Origin: Piper betle
Taxonomy: Eukaryota > Streptophyta > Magnoliopsida > Piperales > Piperaceae
Assembly (NCBI GenBank): GCA_033002965.1
Contig: JAURVB010000859.1
Coordinates: 1-64,000, forward strand
Direction of reading: 5' to 3'
Length of the DNA: 64,000 nucleotides
Position 1 is the first letter of the stretch, and the number at the start of each line of letters is the position of its first letter. Shown here piece after piece: positions 1 through 13,100 of the stretch. Both the position numbers and the translations under genes were made by a program. The notes beneath the pieces are model-generated. The model saw only the letters and a list, made by a program, of their open reading frames with translations, had not been told where the DNA came from and did not search any database.

Positions 1-1029
1 TGAGCTACGAGGGTCATGTGTACCTAAGTATATGATGATAACGTCATGAACATAGTAGAACAGAATGAGTTATCAAAATATATGAGAGTATGCAAGTTAT
101 TTTTTTTATTTTATTTTTATATATAGTGGATCATAGAATTAATTTTAGGTCGTTTATCGCGTTAGGACGCGTTACGGGCAATTTGGGTGGTATGATAATT
201 CTAGAGCATATCATTAGGATGTTTTGGTGTTTGTTTGATTTTATGGGATTTTTCCCGATTTTTTTAGGATTTAGTATGACTTAATTATTATTCTTGACTC
301 GAGTAGTATTTACAAGTTTGCCACCATCCTTTTTCTTCCTTCCCAATGCCTTCTTCCCCGTCCAAACCCTAGTTGCGCCACCCTCCACTTGTCTCACCAC
401 CACTGTCGACGCCGCCCGGCCGCCAATCGATGCTACCTAGCCCTGCCACGGCGTCGTCGTGCTTCCTTGACCAGAGCCGACCACCATTCGGCCTCCATGA
501 CGCCGGACCGCCGCGACTAGCGCCCGCGCCCACGTTGCACTTCTGTCGTCGATCACGCCACTGGTGACCATTGCCGCCCTGATCGAGTGGTAGCCTCGAC
601 ACCCTCGACCCTCTAGCGACCTTCCCCAACCAGATCGAAGCCCATCGTCGCCCAGACCGGCCACATTTCTTCACCCATCGCCACCAATGTTGTTTCTGTT
701 ATTTTTCGGCTAGCCGCCGCCTCCACCGGTCACATCGATGCCGTAGATGAGTCGAGCTCGCCGAGCCGGTTCCAATGGTACACAATACCCATGCTATTCA
801 GCCAATAGATGCCGCCGGCGACTGTCGCCGGAAAACTGTCAGATGGTTGCCGGAAAACCACCGAAACCTGCCGGAAAATAGCCGGAACTTGCCAGAAAAC
901 CGGATTCGCTAGAATTTGGCCGATCTTCCGCCGAGTTCATCCAGTCGAACCTGATCAACTTCAGACATTGCCGAGCATCAAATTCGAGCTTCGAGACGCA
1001 CGACGAAACCCTAACCGTCACGGATCATC
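1..1029. other. Gene-free repeat-like sequence
   Basis: I recognise no gene here. Positions 300-800 are GC-rich and cytosine-rich. Positions 800-910 contain several copies of a GCCGGAAAA-like motif. Open frames in this stretch are short, overlap on both strands and look like products of base composition. It is probably old transposon or intergenic DNA. Confidence 0.4.
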
Positions 1030-1630
1030 GACAACATGAGGTATAATCACATATGCATAACTCGGCCGATTCCACTCGGAATCGGCCGATTTAAATCGGA
1101 TTGGCGGCGATCCAATTTATAAAACAACGTGAATCAGTTAGGCTTGAATCTGTCCGAGAATCGGCCGACGGTGGGGAGGCAGCGAGGCGGGGCGGAAGGG
1201 GAGGAGGGGGGGGGCCACGGGGCAATAGGGTGGCGAGGGCGGCGACGGTGCGAGACCGGGGGCGTGGGGGGCGACACGACAGCGACGGCGGCGGGGCGGG
1301 GTGGGGCGGCAGCGGGGGAGAACGAGGGATGAAGTATAAGTAGCATTCTCGTAATTAAAAGTTGGCTCGACTCTGACTCAAGTCAAAAATAATAATTAAC
1401 TCCAAATAATTTTAAAAAAATCCAAAAAAATATGAAAAAAATATAATACACATTATAACATGAAAATTATACCAGAATGACATATTCTATACTAATAACC
1501 TACTAATTTTGATTAAGTTAAAATTTTTGTATAGGACCAATTCAGGTTGATTCAAGTGAACCGATTCCTGTCCGATTTAGACTGATTTCTGATTCCGATT
1601 TGTTTTTGATTTTTATAACCATGGGTATAA
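1030..1630 (-). mobile_element. AATCGG-rich interspersed element, copy 1
   Basis: One end is dense in the palindromic motif AATCGGCCGATT (1060-1180). A G-rich core follows at 1180-1330, then an AT-rich arm ending near a CCTGTCCGATTTAGAC block at about 1565-1585. The reverse complement matches 58540-59275 in the same order: AATCGG end, GC-rich core, GAATGCxxC/TCTCGTAATTAA junction, AT arm, GGACAGGAATCGG end. Two copies about 57 kb apart in opposite orientation identify a dispersed repeat. The outer ends share a weak GGTTxxATAA-like inverted similarity, so it may be a non-autonomous DNA transposon. No coding capacity is seen. The family is not identified. Confidence 0.6.
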
Positions 1631-3094
1631 TTACCTTCGAATTGATAATTTAAACTTGATGAATGTTAGCACAGTATGCTAGGTTTGATAATTGTTACAT
1701 TAGAATGTTACATCAGAATGTTAGCACAGTGAAGTGATGATTGCATGAATTGGGTAATAGCGAATGAATGTTTAGTTATCTAATGAGATAAATTGAGTCG
1801 GAGCATGATAAGTGACCACGATGTAACTTAGAACAACACAATAAAATTAGTATGAATAGGATGAGTTAGAATTACTTTCTCATTTATGATTATTTGACTG
1901 TTGATGGATGTTTGATTGTGTGAATGTGTTGATCATTGAGTTTGATGCATCATTTAGTTAGCGGGCGTTAGTATTTAGTTTTGATGTGTAGGTACAGAGT
2001 AGGAGCTTGCCGCCTAGGCACGATGACAAGCTTGGAGCTTCTATTAGGTCCGTTTAGGACTCGTCTATGTTTTTACTCTATTCTATTGTATGTTTGTTTT
2101 ATTGCCTATAGGACGGGTTAAGTGGCGTTTTATCGGATCCCACTTAACTCGGGTCATTTAATCGAACAGCTTTCCGGATTAATAACCCCTCGAGGATGAG
2201 ATCCCTCGAAGATGATTTCAAAAACAAGATCCACTGCAAGTTGCCTTCTGGCCTATTATATAAATCCCTTCCCAGCGCTTATATATATAATTTTTATCGA
2301 GTTTTCAGTGAGACGAGAGATGGAGAAGCTGACTGCACGTACCATGAGTGGATGTTGTGATAGTCAAAGCGGGCTCTGGATTAGTGCAGCAGACTATTCC
2401 ATTCCCGAAGGATCCTGACAACTCTGCATTTGAGTTCTTCACACCCGGAGAACGTGGAGGTTTACGGGTACTATTAAGTACAGTGCATGTCCGGACTTGT
2501 GGTTTAAAGGGTACTAAAGGCGACTGCCTGAGAGTACTTAGCTTTTGTGCTCAAGGCCAAGAGAAATATGGAGGTAAGGAAAGGGCTTAGGACTCGAGAC
2601 TAGAAAATGAAGTAAGAAAATGCCGAGAGAGGCATCAGCAGTGACAGATCAGTCAGTTCGAGATGCTACAGGGTCTGCAGCCCAATGGCTCCTCAGTAGG
2701 TGCCCTTTAGAGTGTTCACGAGGAGTATCTGATATTTTCTTTCATATGAGAGTTTGCTCTCATAGCCAACTTATTATAGTTATTTTATTTTCCGGACCAG
2801 TAACACTTATTACTAACGTGTTTTTATACTATATGTAGGTAATAATCATGAGTTGGAGGAGCCAGCTTAGACGGAGGAGCACTGTTGTCGCTTGCATACA
2901 TGTCAGTCGATAGAATAATTAATATTTTTGTTATGATGTTATTATATTGAGAATGACATGATTAAATGTTAAGACATGATGATAGAATGTTAAACATGAA
3001 TAGATTGTGCAGTGAAAGCGTTGTGGGTAGAGACCCAAGCTTCAAAGTGAGTTTACAGTATATTAGATTGTGTGTGAATGAAATTGTTGATACA

Positions 3095-3149
<55 letters not shown>

Positions 3150-4673
3150 TATTTTGACAGGGTGGCCCCTAATTGTACTTTTAGGGGAGACTTTGTCTGT
3201 TTTATTTTAGAATTCTTATTGATTTGATCGTAATCATATTGTTGTATGAATTACTTTGTATGTCATCCATGTAGTATCCTGTTAGGATTCTTTGCATTTA
3301 TCCATGCATGACGAGTTATATCTTCATCTTAAGATGCCGAGATTAGATCTGCACGAGTTGGGTTCGGGTTACCCGACCTAACTGGGGCCTGTAACATGCC
3401 GGTTCGGTTCACGAGCGTGGACCGGATTTGGGGTGTTATAGGTGATTTATGGAAGTTGTGAAGGCATAAGCGATATATGTATATTTATATGTTTGTAAGA
3501 TGCCTCTTTATAGAAAATTACGGTATGATATGTAGCCGCATCGGCCTTTGCTTACCACCCTATATGATTCTAGACGTTTCTAGCAACTTTTTGGTGGGTG
3601 TTTAGATACACATTTGCCATTAATGCTATATTTCTAGTCTCTGCATGATCAGTAATCAATTCTTTGATTGTTAATGTTTTTCTCTAATATATGTAGGTGC
3701 TTTGTCTTTTTGACTGACGTAGGTAGATGGATCAAACGGCTCATGGTAGGGTATTTCGTCTTGTATTTGTGTTAATTATCGAATTGATTTAATATGAAAT
3801 TGAGATGTAGTGTGAATAAGCCCTAAAGTTGTATAAACTTGTATGATTCGAGATATGTTAATTGATTGTTGTTGTGCACGTGTGTTTTATATATCATTAT
3901 AGTATTATTGTGGTGCAGATACACTTTGGGGCACTCTAACTATCGTTTGTAAGATATAAGCTTCAAAGTCCTGGAACACGACAAGGAGCTTACCAGGTAC
4001 GTGAAACATATTTATTGTATCTGTGTGAGTGTGTGATAAAGAAAGATAGGTAGGAGGAGCATACGGTTCGCACCGCTTAAAAACTCATGTGAAGTCCGAG
4101 TGTTAGGGTTTGATGCCCTAGCATCCGATGATGTTGTGTTTAATTATTTTATTTTCTTGCACATGTCTGCGTATGTGGAACAGATAACCACGACCTTTGT
4201 TCAAATTCTCTGCATTCATTCTGCTTGTAAGAAATTAAGAAATATAACAAATCATTTAAACTAAGTAGTAAGAAAAGGTTTATATCACAACATGAAACCT
4301 CAAGACTGTAGTCGAGGTGTGCCTCTTCTATAGTTGAGAGTGATCATTTGTATTTTTAAATTCACCACTCATAGTTGCTGAGGGAGGTTTTGCCTCTATT
4401 GTGGCTAGGGGTGATCATATAGAATCCTTAAGTTTAAGAGTATCTCTATAATAGTATGAATCAGCATGCATATATGATGAAACCTTACAAGGTTGCGCGT
4501 CATAAACTTCCTTGAGGGTTGAGATCCGTTTCCGTAAAGATTGTACGAGACTAGTCTAACGAATAGTCTTTCAAATTATAACATTACACTTCAATTCGCC
4601 CTTGGATTGAAAAATGAGGTGTTACAAACTCTATGGGAAGAATAATTATTTATAAATATATTCACCTTTCCCT

Positions 4674-4718
<45 letters not shown>

Positions 4719-5308
4719 TTAATCAAGCCTCGAAGATCCTTAAAAGTTTGAAGTTCCAATCTCTATACCAAGAGATTGACCATGACAACTTTCCTTTTTT
4801 TATTAGACCTATTTTTCTCACAATGAAGACGCTCCCCATTCCCTATGGAACTCCATGGTCGTGGAAGAACCCCCGAGCCAAGGAACCTCAAACCACAACA
4901 TTATAAGTATTGAGATCTTTCTCTTTCTAAGACTTACAACTTGCATAAGGGGCGGAGAGTGGAAAGATCCCTTTGTTACAAAACAATTTTGAATTGTTTG
5001 AAAGTAAAAAGTTTTTTTGTATTTGGATGTCTTGAAATTCAATTAAATGAAAATTTATTTTAAATTGAAATAAGTCCAATTAAAAAATTTACAAAGTAAT
5101 ATTTTTTAAGAAAAACAAAAAAATTAAGAAAAACATTGAGAGACACATGTGAAAAAGAAATATTTTATTTTTACATTGTTTTCTTACTATTTAAATATAT
5201 AAGAAAAAATTTTAAATTTTGTATGTCAATTTATCTTATTGTATTTTATTTTTTATAATATTTTTATACAAATCAAATAGACCAAATAAATCATGAACCT
5301 GTTGTATA

Positions 5309-5343
<35 letters not shown>

Positions 5344-5750
5344 GAAAATCAACTCATTAAGATCCCAAATATATCAACAACAATAACATGTTTAACTTTA
5401 ATTAACTGGTTAAAAAACTGAGAGAGTTTGGCAATATTTTTTAAGGTCATTGTTTGTTTTTTACTAGTTTAACTTAACTACGAAGATAACTAAAATAAGT
5501 TAAAATGTATTAAAATTTTTAATTGTTAAATAGAGAGGATTTAAAAGAAAAAAAATCAAAATAAAAAATGTAAATAGATCAATAAATAATAAGGTAGGAG
5601 GTGGCCTAGAATAAGAAGGGGGCCTAATTCGATGATCAAATTCGTCAAAAACCTAATTTATTTTTAAAAGTAAAATATAAAAATTACTTATAAACTCTCA
5701 AATCAAAATATATATATATATCTACATATATTAAAGAAAGAAAGTTTTTT
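1631..5750. other. Repeat-rich intergenic DNA without a recognised gene
   Basis: There is no homology-supported coding region over 4 kb. Visible pieces are three (AT)n microsatellites at about 3098-3139, 4677-4716 and 5312-5341, and two short blocks, GGGGTGTTATA near 3430 and GAGGTGTTACA near 4616. On the minus strand these blocks resemble the TGTAACACC start of some plant Ty3/gypsy LTRs, but I could not pair them into an element. Positions 5040-5700 are almost pure AT. Confidence 0.35.
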
Positions 5751-5869
5751 AAAAACGCCTGTTGCACACACCAGTAGGCCTGACCGTCGACAATGGGCGT
5801 CTCTACGGGCGTGTGCAGCATGCGCCTCCAAGTCATGCTTTAAGCATAAAAAAGTATTCTTATCAATTT

Positions 5870-7441
5870 ATCTATCGTCCGCCCTTGCTCGCCGCCGCCG
5901 CCCGCCTCCCTCGCCCTCTCGTCCTCTCTTCACACGAATCACCTCCTACGCCGGCCGTGGGGCGACGGAGATCGCGGCGGCGACGGCGACGACCCCGACC
6001 CTTCTGCCCTTGCCTCTGGCGCCTCCCCTCGTCCTCTCTTCCCGCTTATTACCTCTCGTTGCCGGCCGTTGGCGGCACCGACCATTGCAGGTACTCTCCG
6101 CCCTCCTCTCCCTTCCCTCCCCTTCCTTCCTCATCCACCTCTCAACAACTGCGCTGCCCTCTCTTCCTCCTTCCCAGCTCCCCACAACTGCTACCTTTTC
6201 TCATCTTTCCTCCACCTCCATGACTCCTGCCCCTCCACTTCCTTCCTAATCCTCCCCCTTCTTTCTTCTTCCCGTTGTCCCTTCATTACTGGGTAGGAAA
6301 TTGAGATTTTTTTAAATAAAAAAATCTGTTCTATCTGATACTACATGTCTGCAATTACTATTTGTTCCTGTGGAATTGTTTGTTGAGGGTGAGAATTTTG
6401 GGGACTTTAGTGAGAGTTTTCTTTTTATATGGGCAGTTGGATTTCCAGGAAACGATTGAATTTTGGGAAGTCATTCTAATCAAATTGGTGCACGACGCAG
6501 GAAATTGCATGTGTTTTTGGTTCATTTTTTTAAGAAAAATATGAAGAAAATTTGTATTGATCATGTCTAATTAGTTTATGCTCATGGGCTCTAAATTGAT
6601 AATCTTTTTAAATAGTTGGGTGTTTTTATAATATGTAAGTTTTATTTATTTTCCAAAATGCGTTTTTTTTTGTTTTTTTTAATTTGAGAGTTTAGCTGTT
6701 TATTAACAAAAATTTATTTGTGTAGTTTCTTTAAAGTTCTAGATTGTAATAAAATAAAAGAAGGTATGACTTTTCTCGCATTTTTGCTTGTCTGTTTTGC
6801 AAGAGGCTTCTAAGAAAATGTGAGAAAAGGAAATCTGTTTTCCATCACGGTGGAAAGCCTCTTCACAACTATTTTCCCACAAAAAAACAAGGAAATGGGA
6901 GAAAATTAGAATGATACTATGCAATTTTATTTTCTTTGTAACCAAACACATGAGAGAACATGATGGGAAAATCAATTTCATTTTTTTTCTCTCACATCCA
7001 CTTTCTTTTATTTTCTTACCATCCAAACCGACCCTACGATCTGTTGTTGCTTTGTATTCATTTTAATTAGGATGGTTAAGGGTTTGGTATTATTATTTTT
7101 TTAAAGTATTCTGTTTTTCTTGACATAACAAGTATGGCCCAATAACAGTAGAAAAAATCACATTTCCAGCATGTCCAATTAGACATGATATGAGGCTTCA
7201 ACACGATGCATATGTCTTTTTCCTAGCATGTCCAGAACGAGTAATAGGTCCTATATTTCGTCTGCCATATAGGTTAAACCTTTTTGGTCCCAGTTTGATA
7301 AATTTATTGGCTTGTTAACATATTCCTGAGTGAATTACCCCTTATCTTATCTTTGGTGCCCTGAACCTTCAGGTGTTAAAGGAGCCTTAATTTTCTGTGC
7401 CAAATCTTTTAAAGAGCAAGCTTACAGAAAAATTTGCTAGC
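5870..7441 (+). promoter_or_regulatory. Probable RCL1 5' leader with a leader intron
   Basis: Sequence at 5870-6090 is C-rich, as plant 5' untranslated leaders often are, and ends at CATTGCAG followed by GTACTC, a plausible donor at 6091. A plausible acceptor, CCTTCAG, ends at 7372, leaving a short leader exon 7373-7441 before the start ATG. The roughly 1.3-kb intron would hold ordinary AT-rich sequence; 6745-7040 ends in AACCATCCAAACCGACCC and may be a small DNA-transposon remnant. Leader, intron and transcription start are inferred from splice signals only. Confidence 0.4.
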
Positions 7442-9159
7442 ATGGTTAAAGCTTCTTATACACGACTCAAGGGAAGCAAGCATTTCCGCCAGCGTCTTCT
7501 CCTGGCAACACTTTCATCTACACCAATAATCATTGAAGACATACGAAATAATGACTCTTGGCCAGGACTTCGAGCTCATGAGATCTCATTACTTCGGCTG
7601 GTCGAGAAGGTTTGTGACGATTGCACTATTGAGATCAACGAAACAGGTAAGTTTAGTAAACTGCGTTTGAATTTTTCTTGGAAAAATTCCCTTAGTGTTG
7701 TTATACTGATTTTGTCTAATTCAAAATTTGTAGGAACCAAACTTAAATACAAGCCTGGGATTGTAATTGGTGGGAAGCTTTTGGTTCACGACTGTGGTGT
7801 CAGCCGCTCAATTGGTTATTTCTTGGAACCATTGATTGTGCTGGGGCTCTTTGGAAAAAAACCCCTTTCGATAGGGCTGAAAGGTTTTTCTCTTCTGTGA
7901 CTTATTCATATCATGGTTTTCTACTTCATGATATGTGATAACTTAATAGATTTTTTTGTTTATCCTGTAGATAGTATTCACTCTGTTTTTTATTATTATT
8001 GATCTACTATTATGAACCCTTGGTTTGGAGATTGTTATACTAGTGTGATTTTATGCTGTTGGTCACAAAAAATGTAAATGATCCTTTCCAGGTATTACAA
8101 ATGATTCAAAGGATCCATGTGTAGATACTTTCCGAACAACTACGCTTCACATCCTCAAACATTTTGGAGTTCCTTTGGAAGGTTTGGAATTGAAAATTGA
8201 AAGGCGTGGAGCTCCTCCACTTGGCGGTGGTGAAGTTCATCTTAAAGTTCCTATTGTGCACGATAGCTTATCGGTGAGTTTCTTAGAGATAGAAATGGCA
8301 TGCTGGGAAACATTTGATTATAATCTTGTATTTGAAGACCATAAATTTTATTATGGTGTACGATTTTTGTATTTATCCAGGCAATCACGTGGATTGATGA
8401 AGGCATGGTGAAGTCAATTAGAGGAGTTACATTTACCACAAAAATATCTCCTGATTTTGAAAGACGGATGAGATATGCTGCACGCGGGATATTTAATCGT
8501 CTAATTCCTGATGTTCATATTTTTACTGACCATAAATCGGGTCCTGCTGCTGGAAGGTATACATTTGGTTCCGTTTTTAGCAATTTTTTTCAGTTGTTTG
8601 ATAACCTTCTTTTTACTGAAGATATTTGTATGATTATCCTTATGAATGTCTGCAACTTCAACAGATCACCTGGTTATGGGATTTCCTTAGTAGCAGAAAC
8701 CACAACTGGATGCTTAATATCAGCTGACATTGCAGTGAGTGACGCCAGTGAGAATGTATCAGAGAACTTTGATGAAGATGAGAAGCCTGAGTTGACTCCT
8801 CCTGAGGAACTCGGCGTTCAAGTGGCTTCTTTGCTTCTCGAAGAGATAGAACAAGGAGGAGTGGTTGATTCGACGCACCAGGTATACAATTTGTACTTCT
8901 ATGTACACGATTTGAAGTATCGGAAATTTATCCATGTTCTTTATTTCAGGGTTTTTTGTTTCTACTCTGTGCTCTCTGCCCCCAAGATGTCTCCAAAGTT
9001 CGTGTTGGAAAGCTCACACCTTATGCCATAGAAACCCTTAGACATATAAGGGATTTCCTGGATGTCAACTTTCACATTAAACCTGATCCATCCACAAATA
9101 CGGTTATTCTTAAATGTGTAGGTTGTGGCCTGAAGAACCTTGCAAGAAAAGTATCATAA
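7442..9159 (+). CDS. RCL1: RNA 3'-terminal phosphate cyclase-like protein
   Basis: Coding exons are 7442-7646, 7734-7883, 8092-8273, 8381-8556, 8665-8881 and 8950-9159. They total 1140 nt, giving 379 residues plus stop, and all junctions are GT-AG and keep frame. Length fits the family (about 370 residues). Recognisable blocks include GSKHFRQRLLLATLS near the N-terminus, KYKPGIVIGG in exon 2, RGAPPLGGGEVHLKVP in exon 3 and TTKISPDFERRMRYAARG in exon 4. RCL1 is a nucleolar factor that associates with the GTPase Bms1 in the small-subunit processome and is needed for 18S pre-rRNA cleavage; it has the RtcA cyclase fold but is not an active cyclase. The start ATG was chosen because the usual N-terminal sequence begins there; a longer upstream open frame (from 7397) is leader. 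The 5MP gene starts about 1 kb downstream on the same strand. Confidence 0.93.
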
Positions 9160-10125
9160 GAGGAGCTTGTGAAGAGTGAAGCAAGGAGTTGTTTCTTCAA
9201 TATGGGCCATGTGCTAGATTTCACTTGTTTTTCTCATCATATCCAGGTTGAGGAAATAAGTTTTAGTCTGTATTCCATTTTTTCATGCCATCAAGATGGA
9301 TGTTCATGCGATAAGCTACAGTTTACGAGATAAGCTACAGTTTAATACTTCTGAATGTCCTTTCAAGCACAAAAATATATGACGTCTAAGTTTCTGACTG
9401 CCAGACTTTTCTTTCAATCAACTGTTCTTAATGTGGTTTTAAATTATGAAGATGGTTGATTATGTAAAAAAAGAGAGAGGAGAGGTTAATTATGTGATCA
9501 AGCAGAAGTGCTACATATAATCCTACGAGTGACATAATCATGGGACCTCAAATCCAATCCTCTCCATCTACAATTCCTCCATCGACGACTCAAATCATCA
9601 TCTTTTGATTTTGCATTTATGCATTCACGGATCACAAGAGTGCGATTTAAGTTTCTGATCTCTGCAAATTAGATATGATGTTATTAAACCCGCAATTCGG
9701 AGGCTAAAATTAAAGCAATCTCTAATTACATGCAGCTTACTGTACAGAGTCACTAAGCTTGAGGCACAGATTGAAACACTCAGTTTGACCCCTACGTGTG
9801 CATGTCAAGATTATATTTTAAAAAGCAAAGCCATAATAGAAACAAGACCCAACATTTATTTATTTTATAACATAAAACTAATACTAGATGATGTTTATTT
9901 AAAACCAATGGTTATAGAAATAAATACGTGCATACATACGATATTATAAATGTGTATGATGAACATCAGAACCTTAGCTTCTTCACTTTTTGCTTTGGGG
10001 TGGGTCACCTCTCCTTGTATAGACCGAAAAGCCGCCTCTTTTGGTACAGAGGTCTTCGGAAAACCGCTCTCCCAGCCTCGTCATTTCCCCAGCGATCTCC
10101 TTCGATTTCCCCCCGGTTGTGGTTT
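9160..10125 (+). other. RCL1 3' end and upstream region of the 5MP gene
   Basis: The first few hundred bases after the RCL1 stop are AT-rich and likely hold its 3' untranslated region, though no canonical AATAAA stands out. Positions 9990-10125 become C/T-rich and lead directly into the ATG at 10126, so this is the probable leader of the downstream gene. No other gene is visible. Confidence 0.4.
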
Positions 10126-13100
10126 ATGAGGTGATGATCCATCTCTTCCTCTTATTTTCTTTCTGAGTAATTAATGATTTCTTTTTTCTTTTTTGGTTTT
10201 TATTTTTTTGTGTGATTTTTCTTTGGTTTTGTGGTTATTGTTGTTGGGCGGCGGATCTTGAAGCTTTTCGTGGCTTTTTCGGGGGTTTCTCTGATCGGGT
10301 TTTGAGTTGAAAGAGCGAACTTGGCGGTTTCTTTTTTGAGTCAGGTTTGGTTTTCTGGTTGCGGTGAAGAAAGATTGAATTTTTTTTCTTTCGGATTTTA
10401 GCTTGTTCTTGGATTGAATTTTCTTGTTGTGTTCAATTGCAAGATTTCGAAGGTCATTGATGGCAGTTTTGTGCTTTCGGTTGCTAATTTGGGATCTGCA
10501 ATCGTCATTTAGTCAATTCTTATGTTATTCGTTTTCTTTTTGGCAAATCGGTCGGTTGCTAACAATTTGTTCTTCTCCTCTTTGACAGCTCGAAAGAGAA
10601 ACCCACTCTTGGGTATGTGTTGTTGTCTCTTCATCTCTTCATATGCGTTCATGTGTTTTTTAAATATGCAGACATAATAATACCACGCCTTTGTAATTCA
10701 GAATGAATTGGATTTTTTAATTCAGAATGAATTGAATTTATTGCTGATGAGTAATGGATGATATTCCTAGTACCCACGCTCTTGCTTTTGCTAGCTTTTC
10801 TTTGGATTGTCTACATTCAATATGTAGCTTGTTCTCCTCACTTCATATTTTCTTGTTTTGGAAGAAGTATTCAATTCTGCTACTAATCTTGTTTCCTCCT
10901 TTGGCCTAACTTATGTGCTGGGCATTGTTTCAGTGGCACGCGGATTAAGACCCGCAAACGGAATATATCTGCTCCTTTGGACCCTTCAGCTTTTGCAGAT
11001 GCAGTGGTCCAAATATACTTGGATAATGCTGGTGATCTGGTGAGTACTGATTCTTGCAGAATGCTATTAGTTTGTACAAGTTGTTATTGCTGAAAGTATG
11101 AATTTAATTATGATTAAATTGTTTGGTTTTTGTGAAATGAAAATATTCATTCCGGTGTTTCATGGCCTATAAATATTTGTAAGAATCCTGCTCAGTGGTT
11201 GTTGGCATGGTTGAAAAGTTAAAATATGGAGCTGCGAATAAAATAATCCGTCAATACTTATGGTGCTTAGAACCTTGAATATTAAGATTTATGGATCTGT
11301 TCTTTTTTATTCAGTGGCACATACGAATAGGGTTGTCAAGTATCTAGCCATGGAAATGAAAAGTTGGTGAACAGCCTTTAAGATTCTGTTGTCCTTTGGA
11401 TTTTGTGGAGAATAATCCTTTTTTTATTGAACTTCATTAACGATATAAATTTTCAGAAGACCATCCTTGATAACTTCTTCTATGTTCACGCTACTTAATT
11501 GAATTCTTATATTAGTTGGCAGATGTTGATCCCCTTTTGCCTTAGATGATTGTCAGGTAGTGCTGAAATAGTTGTTAGCACTGTGATATAGCTGACTGCA
11601 TCTCACTTATTTTTACTTTCTTTTTTGTTGCAACTCCAATAAGTCTATGCCTAATTTAGCTTACTGGTTTTAGGAACTTGTGGTTAAAAACATTGAATCT
11701 TCGGATCTCAACTTTTCAAGATACGGTGACACCTTCTTTGAGGTAACTTCTCATCAATTCTAGCCTAATGTTTTACATCTTTTGCCCTTTTTTATAAAAT
11801 TTAATTCTTTTTGTTTCGTGCTGTTTGAATCTTAAATTTGAAATGCAAATATAGTTTTGTATATAAGGTATTGATAGTTGGGCTTTGTTGGTGTTTCATT
11901 TTATTACCTATTTGTAAGTATCATAACATAGAATTTCTTGATTTGCTCAGTAGAATTGGTTGATGATTAATTTTGGACGCACTGCTCATCAAGTACAACA
12001 CTACTTTACCCTTTTATTGTTGCATGTCATAGCCCCATACCTGTCTGGTCAAATAATTCTAGGCTACCTTAGAAAGTAGACTAGCTGCACGTGATGTATT
12101 ATTCATTGCTTTGAGTTCTATGAAAGGTGTTTTCTTCTAGCTTGAACAGGATGAAGCTGTTACAACATGCTTTATAAACATGCGGTTGGGGGATTACGCA
12201 TTCTTGTTTGTTTCTTTTTTGATTCTTTCTGTTCCTTGGACTTGCTTGCTGGGTATTATGTCTTCTTGCTAGTCCTTCCAAGGGCTTATTTTGAAAATGG
12301 AAAACAAGTTCAATTGTATAAAGTATGCAACCACTCACTTCTATAGGAACCTCTTTTCCTCCCCTCTTTAGAGGTTTTGACAGGGATGACATCTAGCCTA
12401 AAAATGTGCCTGTATTTTTCCATGACCATGAGTTTTGGTTGTGAAAGAGAGGAATTAATTGGTAATAACAAATTCCCTATCGTCATTCCTAGCTTAGTTG
12501 GGAGCCCCAGGAGGTATAGAGTATAGACGATGATGTTGACAGGGGATGAAACTAAAACGAATGGAAGCAATGATAACTTGCTAAGATCTTCTTATGGTAT
12601 TAACCTAATGACAATATTTGTGGATTTTTATAGGATGATTAATTCCAAAGTATTATTGGGTATGCCAAATGTTTTTAGCCAGGGTGTCGTCATGTGAGAT
12701 ATTATGTCCATATCTATGTGATTGATAATAATTTGGCGTGTTGCTGGGAAAACCAGGAAGAAGCATTGAAGCAAATGCTTCTAGATTGAATCTGGCAAAA
12801 ATAATATTTCAGACATCTGAATGACTTCTGCTCGTTCTATATCTCAGGTCTGAGCTTATTTTTCATTTTGAACAACTGCTTTTGTAACTTAAACAGGGTG
12901 AATTTACTTACTAATTTATGATAATTCTAGTTACTGGGTATTTATGGGAGTTATGTGCGAGTTGTATTACTTCTATGTTTACAGTTTTCCACTTAATTTT
13001 TTATATTGTTTTGAAAACTCTAGATATGAATAAGTACTTGATTGCTGTCTGCATCTTTGTTTGAAAAACTCGTGATGTGTATGCATATTTACGACTGTAG

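Noticed and set aside
369..674. Gly/Arg/Trp-rich frames on both strands
   Set aside because: GC-rich sequence open in several frames without a recognisable domain or splice context.
1101..1346. Gly/Arg-rich and Pro-rich frames on opposite strands
   Set aside because: The GC-rich core of the same element; no homology.
2966..3157. Frame ending in an Ile-Tyr repeat
   Set aside because: Translation of the (AT)n microsatellite.
5762..6249. Overlapping 75-153-codon frames rich in Pro, Ser and Arg
   Set aside because: They occur on both strands in C/T-rich leader DNA; no family match. Best explained as the RCL1 5' leader.
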